From Litoreibacter roseus (GTDB lineage Bacteria > Pseudomonadota > Alphaproteobacteria > Rhodobacterales > Rhodobacteraceae): a stretch of 64,000 nucleotides of DNA. Shown one piece after another: positions 43,715-52,981 of the stretch. Position 1 is the stretch's first letter; every line of letters starts with the position of its first letter. Made by a program: the position numbers and the translations under genes. The stretch lies in contig NZ_BLJE01000002.1 in the NCBI RefSeq assembly GCF_009811795.1, forward strand, positions 310,001-374,000, in the 5' to 3' direction. The notes under the pieces were generated by a model, which saw nothing but the letters and a program-made list of their open reading frames with translations, ran no database searches and was not told the DNA's origin.

Positions 43715-45742
43715 TCAAAACTGGTGTGATACAGACACTTTGAAGGTGCGCCCCGACTGGGGAAGCTCGTTGGGATAGATCGTGTAGTCTTCGTCAAATA
43801 CGTTGTCGATCCCCGCACGAAAGACGGATCCCTCCAGAGGGCCGTCAGACGGCACCCATGATCCAAACATATCGAGCAGACCATATGACTCGCCCGGTGA
43901 TCCTCCTTCAGGGACATCGTCTTGGTCCGCGGCAAATGTTGCACGCAGTCCCAATTCTAAATCATCAAGCGGACGGTAGCCCAATGTCGTGACCAGTCGT
44001 TCCTGTGGGATGGATCCTAACGCCTCCCCATTTTTCTGCTTTCCACGGGGCATGCTCAAACCCAGCCCCGCAAACCAGAGCCCCGCGTCATAGTCCATCT
44101 CGGCTTCGAAACCGTAAAGTTCCGCATCGACGTTTCTTTGCGATGTCGTGCCAAACACAAAGCCAGTAAAAGCGCTGGAAAAATCGAAATCGGTCACGAC
44201 GCTGTCGATGAAATTGTCCACTTCGGCATAGTAGGCGTTCACAGAGAACCGCAGTATATCTCCGGGCCGCGCAAAATCGGCACGCTCAAATCGCGCGCCC
44301 AGTTCTACTTGTGTTGATTCCTCTTCCTCAAGATCTGGGTTTGGAACGAAACTGTTCACTCCCGTCAGTCCGGGGCCAAAATCGACGGAGAAATGCTCCC
44401 CATCGTTATAGAGTTCGGTCAGAGTCGGCGCACGAAACGCGCGAGCCAGGTTTCCAAAAAGCTGCCAAGTGTCGTTCGGTCGATAACTGAACCCGATCCT
44501 GGGCGAGAAGAATGTCTCATCCACATCGGCAAGCGTTGGATCATCGACATCCCGGCTGTAGTCGTCGTGCCGGACACCAGCAATGAAATCCAAACGGTTC
44601 GTTACGCCAAAAGTCGCTTCTGCAAACAGGCCAGTTGTATCCGCCTGAGAGTCTGGAAACTGTACGCGGTCGTCCCCATTTCGCGTTCCGCTTTGCGTAT
44701 CGCGGAAGACCTCGATGCCGTAGACAAGACTCACCGGTATGCCGATGTCAAATCTGGATCGATTGACAACTTCAAAGCCAAAGGTGTCGTATTCGGTCTG
44801 ATCTGCGCGCCCATCGACCAACCGGTCTTCACGGATATCCAGCTCGTTGCCGTAAATGAGTACGGAAAGATCCACGAGGTTCGAGTTCCGCGGGTTCCAG
44901 TCCCACGACAAGCGCCCGGTGAAAATCTCGGCGGAACGCTCCACATCCCGCTCACCACGCGATGCAGAATCCGCAGCGGCAGGTGTCGTTCCTTCATCGT
45001 CATAGTGGGACAGGCTCAGCTCGAACCGATGATCAGGTGTCGGTTCGAATCCAAACTTCAACACGCCGTTCACCTTATCGACTTCTGATCGCAAAATGTC
45101 ATCGCCGGCTCCGTCATCAAGCGGTGCGTCGAACTGTCGGGTGCCGATGAAGGCAAGCGTGTCGAACTTTCCCCAGTCCCCATAGACCGTGGCAGTGGGG
45201 CTGTAGACCTCACCATTGTCCGAAAAGCCGAAACGTAGGCGGGCACCGGTGGTCTGGCCTGCGCTCAGCAAGTCTGTGGCATCCTTCGTGTCAACAGCGA
45301 TCACACCACCGATGGCGCCGGATCCGAAGAGGGTTGATCCGCCGCCTCGCACGACCTCAACGCGTTGCACGATATCCGGGTCGAAAAAGAACCTCCCCCG
45401 GTGCGCCTGATTAAAATTCAAGCGACCACCGTCGACGCGCAAGACGACTTGTTCGTCCTGAAAGCCACGAATATTGGGTTCCTGTGCGATGCCGCGCGGC
45501 CCGCCCTCAATCACCACGCCCGGAATGTCACCGATCAACTCTTCATAAGTATCCGCCTGCCGTCGTTCCAGATTTTCGCCTTCGGCCACGGTCGCCGCAA
45601 CCGGCGTATCTCGGATATCCCTGTCGTCCCGCAGCGCTGTTCCTAGAATGAGTGGCGGCAACTCTACCGGATCTTCTTGCGCTTGAGCCGCGCCTGCTAA
45701 AGCAGCCGTCAAGGCCGCGCATCTGAATACGCAAATTTGCAT
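43715..45742 (-). CDS. TonB-dependent heme/hemoglobin-type outer-membrane receptor
   Basis: The 675-residue receptor has a signal peptide (cleavage near AQA-QED) and a plug domain beginning DIRDTPVAATVAEGENLERR and PGVVIEGGPRGIAQEPNIRG. The segment DIVQRVEVVRGGGSTLFGSG follows, then a beta-barrel ending in FKVSVSHQF with the usual terminal Phe. The barrel motif VPNPDLEEEESTQVELGARF resembles the NPNL region of heme receptors (HemR/ShuA class). Position next to tonB-exbBD and hmuSTUV makes heme the likeliest ligand. The start is set at 45742 (MQICVF), with GGGGACA just upstream; ATG 45757 is an alternative. The siderophore-type ABC remnant beside it raises a second possibility. Confidence 0.9.
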   Translation of the reverse strand: MQICVFRCAALTAALAGAAQAQEDPVELPPLILGTALRDDRDIRDTPVAATVAEGENLERRQADTYEELIGDIPGVVIEGGPRGIAQEPNIRGFQDEQVVLRVDGGRLNFNQAHRGRFFFDPDIVQRVEVVRGGGSTLFGSGAIGGVIAVDTKDATDLLSAGQTTGARLRFGFSDNGEVYSPTATVYGDWGKFDTLAFIGTRQFDAPLDDGAGDDILRSEVDKVNGVLKFGFEPTPDHRFELSLSHYDDEGTTPAAADSASRGERDVERSAEIFTGRLSWDWNPRNSNLVDLSVLIYGNELDIREDRLVDGRADQTEYDTFGFEVVNRSRFDIGIPVSLVYGIEVFRDTQSGTRNGDDRVQFPDSQADTTGLFAEATFGVTNRLDFIAGVRHDDYSRDVDDPTLADVDETFFSPRIGFSYRPNDTWQLFGNLARAFRAPTLTELYNDGEHFSVDFGPGLTGVNSFVPNPDLEEEESTQVELGARFERADFARPGDILRFSVNAYYAEVDNFIDSVVTDFDFSSAFTGFVFGTTSQRNVDAELYGFEAEMDYDAGLWFAGLGLSMPRGKQKNGEALGSIPQERLVTTLGYRPLDDLELGLRATFAADQDDVPEGGSPGESYGLLDMFGSWVPSDGPLEGSVFRAGIDNVFDEDYTIYPNELPQSGRTFKVSVSHQF

Positions 45743-46124
45743 TGTGTGTCCCCGCATTATGTCCCCGTTGGGCGCGGGGCCTGCCGGGTACGGGTGGGGC
45801 GCGCAATCGCAGCTTCGTACGATACCTGATAAAAAAAGTAAAGATTGATTGCCGTTCGATTGGAAGGTTCAAATTGACCTGCCGCAACTTTGAGGCGGAA
45901 AGACAAACCCGCTAGATCTGATCTCAGCGAATACCCATCGAGCCATTGGCTTTGCGACAGATACCCGCGATCCATATCTAGATATTTCGGCGAAAAAATT
46001 AAATTCTATCTTCGATTTTGACTTTAATCTTATAGATATTAACTAGGAAGTAAGTGTAATAACATCCGTGCATAAATTTAGAAATGAAAATATCGTGACC
46101 ATGCACTGCAAATTCTATGGTATT
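45743..46124. promoter_or_regulatory. Receptor upstream region, AT-rich toward the flagellar genes
   Basis: The 382-base gap holds the receptor promoter. The perfect 12-base palindrome ATATCTAGATAT is at 45974-45985. From about 45985 to 46124 the sequence is strongly AT-rich, continuous in composition with flgI. No clear Irr or Fur box was identified; no RNA gene seen. Confidence 0.4.
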
Positions 46125-47231
46125 TCACTGTACAATAAACTCAGCGTGTAAGGCTCCGGCCGCTTTAATGCTCTTAAGTATATCAATCATATCAATTGGT
46201 GAAATACCTAATGCATTTAGGCCGGCGATCACGTCAGACAAGGACGTACTGTCAGGTAACTCCGCTAACCCTCGCCCTTGATCCTCAGCAACCGTCGCGC
46301 GGGTGCGGGGTACCACGACAGTTGTTCCCTCACTAAAGGGGCTTGGTTGCACAACTAGCGGGGCCTCTTCGATCGTCAGGGTAAGGTTACCTTGTGCGAC
46401 CGCAACTCTGGAAATACGCACATCGCGACCCATAACTATTGTTCCAGATCTCTGGTCTACCACGACTTGCGCCTTCTGCTCGGGCTCGACAGTAAGATTT
46501 TCAATTCGACTAAGTAAATGAGCCGGCGATTTGAAATCGCCAGCCTCAAGATCGATTTCAACGGTACCCGCATCCAGCATTAATGCAACGCGACCACCGA
46601 CCAGCTGGTTTATAACGGCCTCGATTTTAGAAGCGGTAGAGAAGTCTGGGGATCTAAGTGCCAACCTAATACTTGTAAGGTCTTGAAACGAAAAATCGAC
46701 TTCCCTTTCGATCCTTCCGCCAGATGGAACTATACCCGACGTTGGAACGCCATGTACTACCCGTGCCGCATCACCTTCTGCGGATATTCCACCAGCGATA
46801 ACTGAGCCTTGGGCAACAGCGTAAATGTCGCCATCTGCAGCATTCAAGGGAGTCATAATTAGTGTACCGCCAAGAAGGCTCTTGGCGTCACCTATAGCCG
46901 ATACAGTGATATCAATCTTACTGCCTGCTCTGCTGAATGGTGGAAGTGTTGCGGTTACAAGAACGGCCGCCACATTTTTTGGGCGGAACTGCTCACCGGT
47001 CACATTAACACCAAGCCGCTCTAGTATATTCGACATCATCTCTTCGGTGAAGGGTGCGTTTCGTAGGCCATCGCCGGTACCATTGAGCCCGACAACCAAA
47101 CCGTATCCAACAAGATCATTTCCGCGTACGCCATCAAATTCTACAAGATCTTTTAATCGCACTTCAGATGCATTTAGTGAGAGAGTAAAGTAGCAAGAGA
47201 GGAATAATATAATTATTGTGATGAAGCGCAT
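46125..47231 (-). CDS. flgI: Flagellar P-ring protein
   Basis: The 368-residue periplasmic protein has a signal sequence (cleavage near LNA-SEV) and the FlgI pattern RLKDLVEFDGVRGNDLVGYG, GLVVGLNGTGDGLRNAPFT, NILERLGVNV, KNVAAVLVTATLPPFSRAGS and the C-terminal LNALGISPIDMIDILKSIKA. It forms the P ring around the flagellar rod. It is the last gene of motB-flgE-flgK-flgL-flgI; its ATG overlaps the flgL stop by one base. Base composition is clearly more AT-rich than the rest of the window, while the protein looks intact. Confidence 0.96.
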   Translation of the reverse strand: MRFITIIILFLSCYFTLSLNASEVRLKDLVEFDGVRGNDLVGYGLVVGLNGTGDGLRNAPFTEEMMSNILERLGVNVTGEQFRPKNVAAVLVTATLPPFSRAGSKIDITVSAIGDAKSLLGGTLIMTPLNAADGDIYAVAQGSVIAGGISAEGDAARVVHGVPTSGIVPSGGRIEREVDFSFQDLTSIRLALRSPDFSTASKIEAVINQLVGGRVALMLDAGTVEIDLEAGDFKSPAHLLSRIENLTVEPEQKAQVVVDQRSGTIVMGRDVRISRVAVAQGNLTLTIEEAPLVVQPSPFSEGTTVVVPRTRATVAEDQGRGLAELPDSTSLSDVIAGLNALGISPIDMIDILKSIKAAGALHAEFIVQ

Positions 47232-48241
47232 TATCTCAGATACTCCGTCAGATTCAGTCTCGAGGTTTTAGCTGTGATAAGGTAGAGACTTTCCAGCCCC
47301 AATTGTACTTCTTCTAGGCGAGACGCTACTTCGTATGTATCTACGGATGTTATTCTGCTTTGTGCTTCGGTCAGAGATAGCACAATCGCGGCTGATCGAG
47401 CTTCGGCGGTTTCAAGCGCTTCCTGCGAAAGTCCTATATTTGCTTGAATATCAATTATGTCGGAACGACCGTTTATAAGGCCCTCCGATGCGGCAATCAA
47501 GATATCGTCACGGCCAGATGGATCAGCGGTTAAGGCACCTTCGGAAATCAGTACGACGGAGGCGAGATCCTTTAAGAGCTGTCGGATTTCGTCAGCATCT
47601 GCCGTAAGTGTTGGCTTGACGGATGTATTTGGACCAATCTGAGTGTTCTGGGCCGCAATAGGGCCACCTTGATAGGCATCCGTCTCGAAACCACCACCTG
47701 CTGAGAAGAACCAATCGTTCATTGCTGCTTCAAAATCTGGTCCGGTTGTCGCAGTCGCAGTTGCCGCCGTCAGGGAAGCAAGAATATCGTCCGATGAGGC
47801 CAGCGCCGCGCCATCAATCTCCGTACCGGCAAATAAAGATACTCCACCGACGGAGCTGTTCAGATAAGACACAACCGCGTCAAACTTCTCTCGTGATGTC
47901 GCAAGTTGAGCGGATACAGCACCGCTTTGGTCAAGCGTAGTTGCCGCTAGCAAATCTGTTCCAAAACTTCCAACTGTATTTTGGATCGCCTCGAGCGCGC
48001 CCTGTGTTGCATCAAGACGCGGCTTTACTTCTGCGCGCACCAAAGAATAGGCGTCCTGCAATTCGAGCTCACGCGTAATCGAAGCAGAAGGTGCAAAATC
48101 GCCTCCGGTCCGCTTCCCGAGATCGCTGGTCTTACCCGTCACCAGCTCACTGGTGAGTCTGGCTAGCTCTGACTTAAGGCTTGCGTTTTGCTGCCGAGAG
48201 ATCAGGCTCTGGGCGAGATTGCCTAGGCTGGAGAACTGCAT
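47231..48241 (-). CDS. flgL: Flagellar hook-filament junction protein
   Basis: The 336-residue flagellin-like protein has an N-terminal coiled region (NLAQSLISRQQNASLKSELA, RLTSELVTGKTSDLGKRTGG) and a C-terminal helix (AEARSAAIVLSLTEAQSRIT, YEVASRLEEVQLGLESLYLI). It connects hook and filament with FlgK. The start is one base after the flgK stop and the end overlaps flgI. The central region is divergent, as usual for HAP3 in alphaproteobacteria, which is why confidence is slightly below its neighbours. Confidence 0.9.
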   Translation of the reverse strand: MQFSSLGNLAQSLISRQQNASLKSELARLTSELVTGKTSDLGKRTGGDFAPSASITRELELQDAYSLVRAEVKPRLDATQGALEAIQNTVGSFGTDLLAATTLDQSGAVSAQLATSREKFDAVVSYLNSSVGGVSLFAGTEIDGAALASSDDILASLTAATATATTGPDFEAAMNDWFFSAGGGFETDAYQGGPIAAQNTQIGPNTSVKPTLTADADEIRQLLKDLASVVLISEGALTADPSGRDDILIAASEGLINGRSDIIDIQANIGLSQEALETAEARSAAIVLSLTEAQSRITSVDTYEVASRLEEVQLGLESLYLITAKTSRLNLTEYLR

Positions 48242-48242
48242 T

Positions 48243-49697
48243 TTATATCCTCAGAATTGATTGCATCATTTCGTCTACGACTTGGATGACGCGTGCGTTG
48301 GCCGCATAGGCCTGCTCGACCAATAGTAATTTTTGCATTTCTTGATCCGTATCAACGCCGGACTGCAGCTCTACTTCTGTCAGTGCGCGTTGTTGGGTCG
48401 CTGCAAATGTTTGCTGCCGCTCTGAGAGCTGTCGAGAAGATCCGAAGCCGGACAATACGTCGGAAATAAGATTTGAAAAGGATCCTGTCGTTTCGAGGGC
48501 GGTGGAGGACGGTGCGTCAAGAGACGATAGCGCATCAGAGAGTGCGGTAAGAATGGTGGTATCGCCCGGCGCGCCTGGTGTAATGCTTTGTAAACCATCC
48601 CGCAGTTTCCGATATTCGCCGCTCTCTGATGGATCAACCGCTGCGTTCACCTGTATCCGGGATGCGAGACCGATCTCATTGAGTGGATCCAGCACTGTTG
48701 CATTGTCAGTGAAGAGTCCAGGGTCGGTAGCTGTGAGCGTAGGGTCTACGCCTGTTTTGGACACTCTCTCGATAAGGTCACGCGCAAGGCCGTCAAGTTG
48801 TTCTTGCGCTTCCGGCGCATAGATATCCCGAACAGCAAATAGGCCGGAAAGCGAGCCACCTGCCAGCGCCGCGGCGGGCGAGCCGACTGTCGTCGCACTG
48901 CCCTCAATCGTTACTCCGGAAAGGGCCCCTGATGTAAGTGTCATGTCCGGCGTGATGAATGCGGTTCTGTCGAAGGATAGTTTGGCAGCGGTGTCGTCCA
49001 ACAGAACAGTTCCGTTGCTGGTCATTAAAGCGACCCCGCCGTAGTCGCGCGGTAGTTGCTGGAGGGGAACAATCTCGCTGACAGCGTCAATCTCCGACTG
49101 CCGTTGATCCATCAGCGTTGACGCATCACCGCCCGCCGCAAGCGTTCGTCTGATTTCCTTGTTGAGGTCCTCGACATTCTGCAAAGCGCTGTTCAGATCC
49201 TCGACTTGTTTGCTTATCTTCGTGTCGGCCTCAACGCGGATCGTGCTGATTTCGTCGGAGGTCTTATTCAGCTGCGTTGCGACCTCCTGAGCGGCATTCA
49301 CCACGGCAGCCAGCTTTGTGTCACTATTTGGGGTGCCTGCCGCAGCAATGAGGCTTGCTTCCAATGTGGCCACTTTCGATGTCAGGGAGGCCGCGTCGTC
49401 AGGCGTTCCCATGGTTTGCTCCAGCCGTAGGAAGAAACCAGCTTTAGTGCTCGCCTCCCCGTAGCTTGCGTCGGCTTGCCTGCGATCAGAAATAGCGGTT
49501 TCATTCACCTGACGTTCGACGCCAGTGATCTGAACGCCGGCACCAACGGCGCCGGCGGTTCTTGAGGCAAGTTGTATCTCCCGCCGACCGTACCCTTCTG
49601 TCAGGGAGTTCGCGACGTTCGAGGAAATAACCTCGGCGGATCGCGACGCTGCCGTCAGTCCGGATACCGCGTTTGCCAATGCACTGGAGATACTCAT
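48243..49697 (-). CDS. flgK: Flagellar hook-associated protein 1
   Basis: The 484-residue protein has the rod/hook N-terminal motif MSISSALANAVSGLTAASRS followed by EVISSNVANSLTEGYGRREI, and the C-terminal VDTDQEMQKLLLVEQAYAAN then ARVIQVVDEMMQSILRI, as in FlgK. It is secreted through the flagellar apparatus and sits at the hook-filament junction. It lies between flgE and flgL with short gaps (22 bases and one base), so the genes form one operon. Confidence 0.95.
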   Translation of the reverse strand: MSISSALANAVSGLTAASRSAEVISSNVANSLTEGYGRREIQLASRTAGAVGAGVQITGVERQVNETAISDRRQADASYGEASTKAGFFLRLEQTMGTPDDAASLTSKVATLEASLIAAAGTPNSDTKLAAVVNAAQEVATQLNKTSDEISTIRVEADTKISKQVEDLNSALQNVEDLNKEIRRTLAAGGDASTLMDQRQSEIDAVSEIVPLQQLPRDYGGVALMTSNGTVLLDDTAAKLSFDRTAFITPDMTLTSGALSGVTIEGSATTVGSPAAALAGGSLSGLFAVRDIYAPEAQEQLDGLARDLIERVSKTGVDPTLTATDPGLFTDNATVLDPLNEIGLASRIQVNAAVDPSESGEYRKLRDGLQSITPGAPGDTTILTALSDALSSLDAPSSTALETTGSFSNLISDVLSGFGSSRQLSERQQTFAATQQRALTEVELQSGVDTDQEMQKLLLVEQAYAANARVIQVVDEMMQSILRI

Positions 49698-49719
49698 GAC
49701 GCTCGTCCTTCAGTCGGAG

Positions 49720-51024
49720 TTATCGTTTGATATTCGTTGTTTCCTGAAGCATCTCATCGACGGTCTGAATGACCTTCGCGTTGGATGAGTACGCTCGTTG
49801 GGTCTGGATCAGCGAGGTCAATTCACCGGCGACGTCGGTCGCGGACTCTTCAAGAGCGAACCCAACAATATCCCCGGTCGGTCCATCGCCCGCATCCCAC
49901 AAAAAGAAAGAACCGCTTTCGATGGAAGGTCTATAGGTCTGATTGTCCAGCGAGATCAGTCCATTCGGATTGGGCAGGTCGACCAGAGGGATCTGATAAA
50001 CGCTGCGCGTGATACCGTTGTCGAATGTCGCTTTGACTAGACCATTGGAGTCAACATCAACTGCAATCATGTTGCCCACTGGCGATCCGTCTTTTGTAAT
50101 CTGTGTGGGTGCAAAGTTGTCAGAAAGCTGTGTGATGCCGGTGGCAGTGTTCAACGCGCCGATCGTAACATCGATAGGACCACTGCCGACATTCATGCTC
50201 AAAACGCCTGTTGTCCCGTCATACGTGTCTGTGAAGGGTGCATTTACCGATACAGACCGAAGCGTGCCGCCGCTGCCGCGTGCGTCATTGAATTCCAGTG
50301 TGTAATTCGCAACCTCAGTACCGAGATCAGAGTCGGTGATGGACATCGTCCAAATGTTGGAGCTACCGGCTACGGTTGTATCCGGCGTAAAAACCGCAAG
50401 GACATTTTGCGATGTGCCAAGATTGTCGAAGTACTCGATTGACAGCTCATATGGGTCACCGCTTGCGCCGAATGCCGTTTCGGTTGCAGGTAGGTTCACC
50501 CCGAGGTTCATTCTTGTCGTAGGTTCACCCGCGAACTGGTTGACGTTGATCTGGACCGGCTCAAGCCCATCCGAGGTGTCGCGTGGGAAGGTCGGGACAG
50601 TTCCGTCGGCTTCTGCAGGCCACCCCATCAGGATCATTCCCGTCTCGCTCTTCAGATAACCTTCGGAGTCCGTTCGAAAGGAACCTGTCGTCGCAAGGCG
50701 GAAGGGGAACTCATCCCCGCGCTGACCGACAGCAGATTCGGTGGTCACAGGCAGGAACCCCCGTCCGCGAACGGCGAGATCCGTCGAGTTAGCCGTCGTC
50801 AGCAATGCGCCTGGCTGATCTATCAGACGTTGAGAGGTAACGCGAACCCCGCCTGCCGAGTACTGGCCCGTCCCACTGCTGAGAACCATGGAATGAAAGT
50901 CCGTGTCGGCGCGCTTGTAGCCGTTTGTATTCGAGTTCGCGATGTTATCGGAGATCGTCGCCAGTTTACTTGCGTTGGCCGCAAGGCCTGAAACGCCTGC
51001 GTTCAAGGAGGAAGAGATCGTCAT
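49720..51024 (-). CDS. flgE: Flagellar hook protein
   Basis: The 434-residue protein shows the hook/basal-body N-terminus (MTISSSLNAGVSGLAANASK, then ISDNIANSNTNGYKRADTDF) and the C-terminal helix AGELTSLIQTQRAYSSNAKV ending IQTVDEMLQETTNIKR. The middle holds FlgE-type domains (GMILMGWPAEADG, VAGSSNIWTMSITDSD). It polymerises into the hook. The start at 51024 is the family-standard MTISSSL; the frame upstream to 51060 is a leader without support. About 85 bases separate it from motB. Confidence 0.95.
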   Translation of the reverse strand: MTISSSLNAGVSGLAANASKLATISDNIANSNTNGYKRADTDFHSMVLSSGTGQYSAGGVRVTSQRLIDQPGALLTTANSTDLAVRGRGFLPVTTESAVGQRGDEFPFRLATTGSFRTDSEGYLKSETGMILMGWPAEADGTVPTFPRDTSDGLEPVQINVNQFAGEPTTRMNLGVNLPATETAFGASGDPYELSIEYFDNLGTSQNVLAVFTPDTTVAGSSNIWTMSITDSDLGTEVANYTLEFNDARGSGGTLRSVSVNAPFTDTYDGTTGVLSMNVGSGPIDVTIGALNTATGITQLSDNFAPTQITKDGSPVGNMIAVDVDSNGLVKATFDNGITRSVYQIPLVDLPNPNGLISLDNQTYRPSIESGSFFLWDAGDGPTGDIVGFALEESATDVAGELTSLIQTQRAYSSNAKVIQTVDEMLQETTNIKR

Positions 51025-51109
51025 AGCTGCGCCTTTCTGATGCACCCGTCTTGCAGCCACTATGCGTGCGTGACCTTAATACCGGGCTAATAGATAAAAT
51101 GAGATGTAT

Positions 51110-51940
51110 TTAGGTCTGCTCTCGAAGCAGAATGATTTCCAAGCGATTGTTTCTGTTTGATATTTTATTCTTCAGATACGGTTTCTGCTGCCCATACCCG
51201 ATCACCCGCTGAACCCGGGTTTCCGGCAGTTCAGCGCCCTCGAACATTTCGCGAACCGTCTGTGCGCGCGATGTTGTGAGTGACCAAGACGGGTTTTCAA
51301 TAAGAAGGGGTGAGAACGTGCGCGTGTGTGCGGCAACCGAGAGCTTATTTTCAACAAGGAGGAATACTTCAGTCAAGATATCCACGATTTCCGTCAGGAT
51401 CGGGTTGGGCTCCGTTGTCTGCGCGTCAAAGAGAGGCGCGCCATCGAGATCGAACACTTCTATCATCAAGCCCTCATCGGTGACGCGGGTGATAATGTGC
51501 TTCAACGCCATCTCTGCCACGAGGCTTTCACCGCCCCGGCCGATGATGTTTGCTTCCAGTTCCTCGAGTTTTTGTTGTTCCTCGTTCTGCTGAATACCTG
51601 AGTTGCCTGACGCTTCGTTCCGACCGGGCGGATTGTCCAGCAGCCCACCAATTCCACTTTGCGCGAGAGTTTCTTCCGAGAAAATTGTGTTCCCACCGAA
51701 GGCACCGTCCCCGCCGCCGGACACTCTGGCAACGGGAATCGTAGGGCTAAAATAGTCCGCGAGGCCCTTTCGCTGGTTTTCGGTCGTCGCGTTCAACAGC
51801 CACATCAGCATGAAGAAGGCCATCATCGCTGTCACGAAATCTGCATAAGCGACTTTCCAGGCGCCACCGTGATGCCCGCCGCCGCCAACGACCTTCTTGC
51901 GTTTGATGATAATCGGTCGAGTGTCGTTGCTGCTCATCAT
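51110..51940 (-). CDS. motB: Flagellar motor stator protein MotB
   Basis: The 276-residue protein has one N-terminal membrane segment carrying the proton-relay Asp in AYADFVTAMMAFFMLMWLLN and the periplasmic plug region. A C-terminal OmpA-like peptidoglycan-binding domain (SWSLTTSRAQTVREMFEGAE, RVIGYGQQKPYLKNKISNRN, NRLEIIL) follows. It is the stator partner of MotA, which is not in this window. It is the first gene of the flagellar operon here. The gene lies tail-to-head with znuA, whose stop is at 52024. Confidence 0.94.
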   Translation of the reverse strand: MMSSNDTRPIIIKRKKVVGGGGHHGGAWKVAYADFVTAMMAFFMLMWLLNATTENQRKGLADYFSPTIPVARVSGGGDGAFGGNTIFSEETLAQSGIGGLLDNPPGRNEASGNSGIQQNEEQQKLEELEANIIGRGGESLVAEMALKHIITRVTDEGLMIEVFDLDGAPLFDAQTTEPNPILTEIVDILTEVFLLVENKLSVAAHTRTFSPLLIENPSWSLTTSRAQTVREMFEGAELPETRVQRVIGYGQQKPYLKNKISNRNNRLEIILLREQT

Positions 51941-52023
51941 GGCCTCTTCGCGGAATGCTTCAGAGGTATGAGATGCAGGTGAACTTATGCTTAATGACGC
52001 TCGAAAGAGGTATTATTTGTTCT

Positions 52024-52902
52024 TCAGATGTTCCCGCAGGCTGTAAACGCTTTGGCCACGTCAATCAAGAGGTCGGCGTAAAGGTTTGGACCGGCTTCTA
52101 AGTTGGCCCCCAGTATATCCGTTTGGCTGATCTGGACATCACGATCGAGGCCCTTGATATCTTGAGCGCCGCCGACCGTAGGCACAATCAGGCAAACGGG
52201 TTGATCCCCGCTGAGCTCGCCTTGCAAATCTTTCAGGCGTTTCGCCGACGGCGCGGCGTCATCTACATTTGTGATCGCCCCGATGGTTTCAACCGAGAAC
52301 CGTTCTTCAAAATATCTGAGTGCATCGTGCTGAACGACGATGGACCCGGTGACCTGAGATACTTGGTCGTGGGTATCGGCTTCAATCTTTTCCAGCGCGG
52401 CGGCCGCCCTTAAGGCATTTTCTTCGTAGATCTTGTCGTGTTCCGGATCAGCGGCAGACAGGATCCGGGCAATTTCGCCAAGCCAGATCTTCGCATTCTG
52501 CGGATCAAGCCAAGCATGCGGATCTACGGGGCCGTGGGAATGACCGTGGTCATGATCAGAATGATCTTCGGCTTCGTGAATAATGGTTTCTGGTACATCC
52601 AGAAGGCTTACTTTCTGGGCATTTTCTCCAAGATTCTCCAACGAATCGTGCAACCAAGGCGTCAGTGCTTCGCCGATCCAGAACACGACAGCTGCGTCTT
52701 GTAAGGATTGCGCGTCGGAGGGACGCATTGCGTGGGAGTGGGGCGATGCGCCCGCCGGAAGAAGGAGGCTGGGCTGGCCGACACCGTCCATCACCGACGC
52801 AACCAGACTATGGACCGGCGCGATATCTGTAACGACTTTTGGCACCTCCGCCACTGCGGTCCCAACAGTCAAAAACCAAACTAAAACGGAGATACGCGCC
52901 AT
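52024..52902 (-). CDS. znuA: Zinc ABC transporter periplasmic binding protein
   Basis: The 292-residue protein has a signal peptide (cleavage near AVA-EVP) and the ZnuA pattern: VTDIAPVHSLVASVMDGVGQ, PAGASPHSHAMRPSDAQSLQ, a His/Asp-rich loop (HSDHDHGHSHGPVDPHAWLD) and VQHDALRYFEERFSVETIGA. Zn-ligand histidines occur in each. It gives zinc to ZnuBC. It is divergent from zur-znuC-znuB across a shared palindromic operator at 52943-52964, so uptake is expected to be repressed by Zur when zinc is plentiful. Confidence 0.96.
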   Translation of the reverse strand: MARISVLVWFLTVGTAVAEVPKVVTDIAPVHSLVASVMDGVGQPSLLLPAGASPHSHAMRPSDAQSLQDAAVVFWIGEALTPWLHDSLENLGENAQKVSLLDVPETIIHEAEDHSDHDHGHSHGPVDPHAWLDPQNAKIWLGEIARILSAADPEHDKIYEENALRAAAALEKIEADTHDQVSQVTGSIVVQHDALRYFEERFSVETIGAITNVDDAAPSAKRLKDLQGELSGDQPVCLIVPTVGGAQDIKGLDRDVQISQTDILGANLEAGPNLYADLLIDVAKAFTACGNI

Positions 52903-52942
52903 TGCATTGCCTTCATGTCTAGATTACTCAGAGACTCACTAT

Positions 52943-52964
52943 TTGATATGTTATAATATATCAA
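52943..52964. promoter_or_regulatory. Zur operator between znuA and zur
   Basis: A near-perfect 22-base AT-rich palindrome: left arm TTGATATGTTA, right arm TAATATATCAA, with mismatches at one symmetric pair. It lies between the divergent znuA (start 52902) and zur (start 52982) genes, 40 and 17 bases away. Form and position match known Zur boxes (TGTTATA-type palindromes). Confidence 0.8.
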
Positions 52965-52981
52965 TACGGAGATTTAACGAA

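Noticed and set aside
45036-45062. tRNA T-arm-like GGTTCGAATCC
   Set aside because: It lies within the receptor coding sequence, with no acceptor stem or anticodon arm at the right distance.
44393-45088. 231-residue open frame on the plus strand
   Set aside because: It runs antisense within the TonB-dependent receptor gene and has no recognisable features.
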